Assembly (NCBI GenBank): GCA_900074885.1
Contig: FJUW01000041.1
Location: 248,001-312,000 of the forward strand
From: Rhynchosporium graminicola
Taxonomy: Eukaryota > Ascomycota > Leotiomycetes > Helotiales > Ploettnerulaceae
Length of the DNA stretch: 64,000 bases
Reading direction: 5' to 3'
Positions 59,741-64,000 of this stretch are shown piece after piece. A program made the translations under genes and the position numbers. The notes under the pieces are model-generated. The model worked only from the letters and a program-made list of their open reading frames with translations, ran no database searches and was not told where the DNA came from. The number at the start of each line of letters is the position of its first letter. Positions within the stretch are counted from its first letter, which is position 1.

Positions 59741-62704
59741 TCAAGGAACAAACACCCTCGAAAAGCTCGCCACGTCCCTCCTACAACAAACACATTTGTC
59801 AAAGTTGTTCATCGCCAGCGTAACCCTACAATCATCACAAAGACTCAAACATCTACAGGGCCAAACAATGATACTTCTCGGCGAGCTCTGGCACACCACG
59901 CACTGTGGTCCACCATCACCCATTCCCGAAGCGCCTTTTGCCCAGCTCTTCGGCTGCCCCGAGGAAGATGTAGATGTTGAGACGTTGAAAGACCGGCGAG
60001 AGATGATGAGATGTTCGAGGATCTGGGCTTCTTCCTCGAGTGTGAGTTTCCCTGTTGCGGAGGAAGCTGTGAAGTTTGAAGGTCGGTGGAGAGTCGATGT
60101 GAGAACTTGGGCGCGTTCGCGTTGCATGATGTTGCGGTAGCGAGAACGGGTCACGATGGTGTCGCTACCAAGATGGGCGGATAGAGCTTGGGCTTCAGCG
60201 CGTTGTTCTGGAGTTTTAGGGTGGAGAAGTTGTGCGAGGTCGGATGATGTGAGAGGCGTGTCGGTGAATGGGCTGCGTTCTCTGGCAAAGAAAGGATTAT
60301 CTTTAGTAGGTGTCCTACGACCATCCCCGTCTTCATCATCTGATTCCCAAGCGTATTCGTCGGGAGTCGTTGCGAACGACACAACACTCGTGGTATCCTC
60401 GTCTAGTTCTGCCTGCTCGGGATTAAAGCTTCCACTGTTGTCATCGACTCCCCACCAGCCTCCATGAAGCCACCAATTGTAAAGATTCGAGTCTAGCTTC
60501 TGCTCTTCTTCGGAATCATACCACTGCCCGGGTGTTTGTCGGAGTCTGCTTCTCATTTCGGCCTCCACATCCACATGCTCGTCCTTAGGTAGTGTCAATT
60601 CTCCATCAATACTCAGAAGCCAAAAGTTGAGCGAGTCGGGATCGTTCTTGTCTGGTACTAATCCTGCCGTCTGGGCTGCTTTGGGCATTCTGACAAGCCA
60701 CGTCAGGCATCTTGGCCGACTGTGGAACCCTGCGCGAGACAGCAGTCGTAGAGCAAGAGATGCCCACCAGCTTAGCAATAATCTGCTGATACCAATAAAG
60801 AACTCCAAAGCCATAATCCACCTTCCACTTCTCTCTGCGGCTCCAACTCCGTTAACGCCTGCACCCCTGTCTCTTCCATTCCCACTCGCTACCTTCTTGG
60901 CGGTCATTTCCCTCGTATATCCGCTGGATGATTTTTGCAATAGATCCATAGGTTGATCCTTAGCTGCAACCAGGCCAACACTATTAGTCAATTCGTCTGC
61001 AAGACTTGCATCAGGATCATTCAGCTTAAAAGTCGGACCAAGCCATTGTGCTCCAACAGCCTCGAGTTCTCGAAGACGATCCTCCTCAAGCCATGTTCGT
61101 TGCTTTATGCTAACTCCACGGCTTTCATTCAAGTATACAGCTTCGCTAGCCATTGTCATGACCGAAAACCCAGTTTTGAGAAGTGCGGAGTAGAAATCCA
61201 TGTACAGGGCAATTTTGATGCTAGACAGCGGAACATTCGCTTGCATGTTCCGATGTGCAGCCAACACTCTTCGAAAGAACGGAATTCGTGACTGAGCCTC
61301 TTCGAAGGCTGCATCCTCAATCGCTGGTGGCGCCAATGCTGACAAGACCAAAGCTGTAGCATAGATGATGGAGCACCCAATGATTCCAAGCAGGACCAGA
61401 AAATGAGGCACGAACCCAATGATGCATACCGTCGGAAACCTTAGCAGGCTTTGATTAGGCAAGTCGTCGATGGAGAAAGACCAGATGCTCCAAACGATGG
61501 CTGACATGAATGATAAGCCCCAGAAAGCCGTATTGGCAAGGCGACACCGACTCTGTAGGTTAAAAATGGCAAGTATGTGGCTTGTGAGGTGGTTCATGGC
61601 CGACAGAAATCCAACCAGAAGTACTTCCGGGGTGGTATTGACCTTCTTCATGATCATGCTGCGCGTGATGGCAATCTTGGTAGCTTCAGCTGTTGACGAC
61701 GAATTGCCGTTGATAGTCCCAAAAGGTCCGAATCCTAATTGGTTTCCTATAGCTGCATCTGCTTCTGCAAAAGCCAAAGAGTGCTCGAATATTGTCATTC
61801 CTGTCTCACCAGCTACACGCCGACCTGCCACAGCACAAGAAAGAGTCTCGATAAAATGGCTGAAGCACAAAGTCTTGAACAGCGGCCAGATTAACGAAAG
61901 TGATCCTGTGAGTTCCGTCTTTGGCATTTCTCCGTTGTGGTCCTTCACGATCTCGTCGTCATACTCTGGCTCTACCATACCAACAGCTACACACGAAGCC
62001 TGATCGCTTGCTCCGAGCAAGAGTGCCGAACTGAGTTCGTGTAGGTATCCCCCATTCTGCGTAAACATCAATTCCGAGGTCCTCGAAGCGTTTCCCCAGC
62101 GCATCATTGCAAAGTCCGGAGAAGTCTGGCATTGAATAGACTGAAGTATAGAACGGCTCTGAGTTAGCAGTAGGACAATCGGCAGTATTCGGACGAAGAG
62201 TCGGATCTTCCAACCCAGAACTAGATTCCGCCGTGTCGAGGCATAGACAGACGTCCTATTAAGCACCACGGCCACCACAATACATCCTAAAGCCCACTTG
62301 CTTGTAGCATAGCTGAAGACGTTCCCTAAGCTCCTAGCACCCTCCATGGTAAACCTATTCGTCAAACCACCCGCCTGTTCCTCTATGTCCACAAGTATCT
62401 GTGTGCTGGCGTTTATGGTGTTTTCAGTGCCAAATCCCCCTGCAGCAGCTGTAGTGACAGCATTTGCGACTCCAACATTACCCGTAGCTTCAGGTATAAT
62501 CCTCTGTCCCAGCCGTACACCTCCGAACATGTTGTCGACGGCTTCGGGGACGGATAGGATGGAACCCAACTTCATGAACATACGGGGACCGGCAAGGGCC
62601 AGATCTTTCGCAGATGGGACGTATTGCGTAGCATTAAATGTCCAGTTCCATGCTCCCCCAAGATCGAATTTGGGAAGAGGCTGGTCGAAGGTTGCGGCGG
62701 CCAT
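59741..62704 (-). CDS. Asi1/Asi3-like membrane RING E3 ubiquitin ligase
   Basis: A single intronless frame of 987 residues. The C-terminal 54 residues form the distinctive RING of yeast Asi1/Asi3 and their fungal relatives: QCVVCQSSPRSIIVWPCRCL, then CDDC, then DKCVCCRRDVASFSRVFVP. In yeast these proteins are inner-nuclear-membrane ligases that degrade mislocalised membrane proteins and latent transcription factors (established for yeast, inferred here). Several membrane spans are visible, for example LGCIVVAVVLNR, IRLFVRILPIVLLLTQS, VLLVGFLSAMNHLTSHILAI, and a hydrophobic stretch near residue 430 (FPHFLVLLGIIG-type). Residues about 690-930 are acidic, disordered and lie between the membrane part and the RING, including NWWLHGGWWGVDDNSGSF. 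The start ATG is at 62702-62704. It lies tail to head with the SEN34 gene, 516 bp apart. Which of Asi1 or Asi3 it matches best cannot be decided by eye. Confidence 0.87.
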   Translation of the reverse strand: MAAATFDQPLPKFDLGGAWNWTFNATQYVPSAKDLALAGPRMFMKLGSILSVPEAVDNMFGGVRLGQRIIPEATGNVGVANAVTTAAAGGFGTENTINASTQILVDIEEQAGGLTNRFTMEGARSLGNVFSYATSKWALGCIVVAVVLNRTSVYASTRRNLVLGWKIRLFVRILPIVLLLTQSRSILQSIQCQTSPDFAMMRWGNASRTSELMFTQNGGYLHELSSALLLGASDQASCVAVGMVEPEYDDEIVKDHNGEMPKTELTGSLSLIWPLFKTLCFSHFIETLSCAVAGRRVAGETGMTIFEHSLAFAEADAAIGNQLGFGPFGTINGNSSSTAEATKIAITRSMIMKKVNTTPEVLLVGFLSAMNHLTSHILAIFNLQSRCRLANTAFWGLSFMSAIVWSIWSFSIDDLPNQSLLRFPTVCIIGFVPHFLVLLGIIGCSIIYATALVLSALAPPAIEDAAFEEAQSRIPFFRRVLAAHRNMQANVPLSSIKIALYMDFYSALLKTGFSVMTMASEAVYLNESRGVSIKQRTWLEEDRLRELEAVGAQWLGPTFKLNDPDASLADELTNSVGLVAAKDQPMDLLQKSSSGYTREMTAKKVASGNGRDRGAGVNGVGAAERSGRWIMALEFFIGISRLLLSWWASLALRLLSRAGFHSRPRCLTWLVRMPKAAQTAGLVPDKNDPDSLNFWLLSIDGELTLPKDEHVDVEAEMRSRLRQTPGQWYDSEEEQKLDSNLYNWWLHGGWWGVDDNSGSFNPEQAELDEDTTSVVSFATTPDEYAWESDDEDGDGRRTPTKDNPFFARERSPFTDTPLTSSDLAQLLHPKTPEQRAEAQALSAHLGSDTIVTRSRYRNIMQRERAQVLTSTLHRPSNFTASSATGKLTLEEEAQILEHLIISRRSFNVSTSTSSSGQPKSWAKGASGMGDGGPQCVVCQSSPRSIIVWPCRCLSLCDDCRVTLAMNNFDKCVCCRRDVASFSRVFVP

Positions 62705-63220
62705 GATCGTGTTTGATGCGGGGGATTCGATGCCGAAGGTCAGACGATGTGCTCCTTTGGAGGATAGCTCGCATTACCGGAGCATAGAGCGCATGGTAGA
62801 AGAAAGAAAATATTAGATGAAGAGTAATTATTCTATCATCAAATTCAGCTCTGATAAACCATTATCATAAGCTCAGTGGCACGCGCATTTAGAAGGAACG
62901 ACGGGAAAGCTGCCGATGTTCTGGCACCAGATTCTTGGTTCCCCACGTCCGCGTACTCCATCACAGGAGCACATGGCATGTCTCACAGCGTATCATCATC
63001 ACAACATGTACCTAGAACAATTGACATGTTCTGGTACGATATGTCGCGGCATGTAAATCACATCACATTACCAGTTATTTTAAACCTTGCGCACAGCAAG
63101 TTTACGTTTGTATCGTAGCAACGGTTTTCATTGGTCTCTGATCAAAACGTATGGATGAGTATAGCTGGGTATATTTATATCCTGCCTTCTAGATCTTCTA
63201 GATGAACCACTTCAATTTCC
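62705..63220. other. Intergenic region between SEN34 3' end and Asi-like gene start
   Basis: A 516-bp interval that should combine the 3' end of SEN34 transcription and the promoter of the Asi-like gene, both on the minus strand. No other feature seen. Confidence 0.4.
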
Positions 63221-64000
63221 TCACATGCCTCCCCATTCGATGCAAAAGGTTCTGACCTTGTCACCCCTCGTAGCCGTTCCTTCGGCTTCACGAACCTCAC
63301 CACCCATCATGAAGCCCTTCTTTACAGATGTGCCTAACCTGCCACCACCAATGATATCGAACATTGGGATATCCTGATCGTAATCATAACCCGTGGCAAG
63401 GAAGTGACTATGAAAACGTAAAGGATCACCTGGGTACACGTTGTAGTTGCATCCAAACCGTAGGCCAGGCATGATGTAGTAGTCTCGAGAGTGTAGGTGT
63501 GCAAAGAGTGCGTACGAGGAAGAAACTGTCGGCTTGAGCTGCTGTGAAGGGTTCTGCGGCTGCGATGAGGTAGGGTAACTGGTTGTTGGGGTGACAGCAA
63601 AAGCATTGACCGTAGGAGATTTGGTCGTGGTGCTTAATCGCTCTGATTTGTTTGACTCATCCTCGAATAGTGATGAAGAGTCATCGGCAACACTCGAAGC
63701 CTCATTGAAAGAGGTATCAGGGCTCGCGTTCTCCGGCGTATCTTTGCCGGCGGCAGCGGCATTTTCTTGGGCTTTCCTGGCCGCATACCTTGCTAAGCCA
63801 ACCTCCGTCTTTTTCTTTGCTTCACTTAGTGCAGCTTTTCTTGCCTTCATCCCAGTTGATCGGAGAGACTCGATGTATGCTTGCTTGTCTGCACCTTGCA
63901 AGGTAGTAAGCAAGTTTTGCTTGTGCCATACCCTGTCATCCACTATGTATGCAACCTCTTTCTCAACCAGCAGCTTGGCATCCTCTGGCATCAACTGCAT
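63221..64000 (-). CDS. SEN34: tRNA-splicing endonuclease subunit SEN34 (3' part, cut by window edge)
   Basis: The catalytic subunit that cleaves the 3' splice site of intron-containing pre-tRNAs within the Sen2-Sen34-Sen15-Sen54 complex. The visible 259 codons run to a TGA at 63221-63223. The nuclease domain is C-terminal: YALFAHLHSRDYYIMPGLRF, then YNVYPGDPLRFHSHFLATGY containing the expected catalytic Tyr and His. GGGRLGTSVKKGFMMGG contains the catalytic Lys, and the protein ends RTFCIEWGGM. Upstream lie a charged Ala/Lys-rich helix and a Ser/Thr/Pro-rich linker (about 90 residues). The visible N-terminal part (MPEDAKLLVEKEVAYIVDD) matches the middle of the family's N-terminal domain, so the ATG at the very edge (63998-64000) is internal and the true start lies beyond the window. 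Confidence 0.92.
   Translation of the reverse strand: MQLMPEDAKLLVEKEVAYIVDDRVWHKQNLLTTLQGADKQAYIESLRSTGMKARKAALSEAKKKTEVGLARYAARKAQENAAAAGKDTPENASPDTSFNEASSVADDSSSLFEDESNKSERLSTTTKSPTVNAFAVTPTTSYPTSSQPQNPSQQLKPTVSSSYALFAHLHSRDYYIMPGLRFGCNYNVYPGDPLRFHSHFLATGYDYDQDIPMFDIIGGGRLGTSVKKGFMMGGEVREAEGTATRGDKVRTFCIEWGGM

Overview
The window reads as nuclear DNA of a filamentous ascomycete (Pezizomycotina; a leotiomycete-like fungus is my inference, not shown). Protein genes are interrupted by short introns, mostly 45-75 nt with a few of 100-200 nt. These have GT-AG ends and CTAAC/CTGAC/CTAAA-type branch points. Genes lie on both strands without operons, and families typical of this subphylum are present: fungal arylsulfotransferase, Zn(II)2Cys6 regulator, DUF6536 membrane protein, Asi-type RING protein and fungal HEI10. 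I found no tRNA, rRNA or CRISPR array. All exon structures were built by hand from splice signals and reading-frame continuity.

Layout. 0-0.55 kb: 3' fragment of an unidentified, apparently frameshifted gene. 1.8-3.7 kb (-): arylsulfotransferase-family gene, complete except for one in-frame TAG. 3.7-8.9 kb: no intact gene; a decayed Ty3/gypsy-like integrase relic near 6.8-7.3 kb. 8.9-12.5 kb: divergent housekeeping pair, ribose-5-phosphate isomerase (-) and the NEDD8-activating E1 regulatory subunit (+). 12.5-18.3 kb: gene-poor, with a minisatellite and low-complexity GAGTT/CTCAGAGTAT repeats. 18.3-20.8 kb (-): Zn2Cys6/fungal_trans regulator. 20.8-27.6 kb: gene-poor, with a matching inverted copy of the repeat end at 24.2 kb. 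27.6-35.3 kb (+): HEI10 meiotic crossover RING protein, a coiled-coil protein, and an F-box/leucine-rich protein. 35.8-38.3 kb: divergent pair of enoyl-CoA hydratase/isomerase paralogues with peroxisomal C-termini. 39.6-40.3 kb (-): low-complexity hypothetical protein. 40.3-48.7 kb: gene-poor, with one spliced, apparently frameshifted relic at 42.2-42.8 kb. 48.7-49.3 kb (+): small conserved fungal protein. 49.9-50.8 kb (-): wreck of an Fe(II)/2-oxoglutarate dioxygenase-like gene. 52.9-55.1 kb (+): DUF6536 membrane protein. 57.2-58.4 kb (-): MYND zinc-finger protein. 59.7-62.7 kb (-): intronless Asi1/Asi3-like membrane RING ligase. 63.2-64 kb (-): 3' part of tRNA-splicing endonuclease subunit SEN34.

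The window is not a biosynthetic cluster. It is a patchwork of conserved core genes (sugar phosphate metabolism, neddylation, meiosis, peroxisomal acyl-CoA metabolism, ubiquitin ligation, tRNA splicing) separated by long repeat-bearing spacers. At least three genes show decay. The observations most worth a second look are the single amber codon in an otherwise intact arylsulfotransferase, a roughly 7.1-kb interval bounded by transition-only-diverged inverted repeats that contains a transcription factor gene, the divergent peroxisomal hydratase pair in which one member has Asp in place of a catalytic Glu, and the multiply broken dioxygenase whose first intron has shrunk to about 20 nt. I saw no clear sign of a wholly new biological system.
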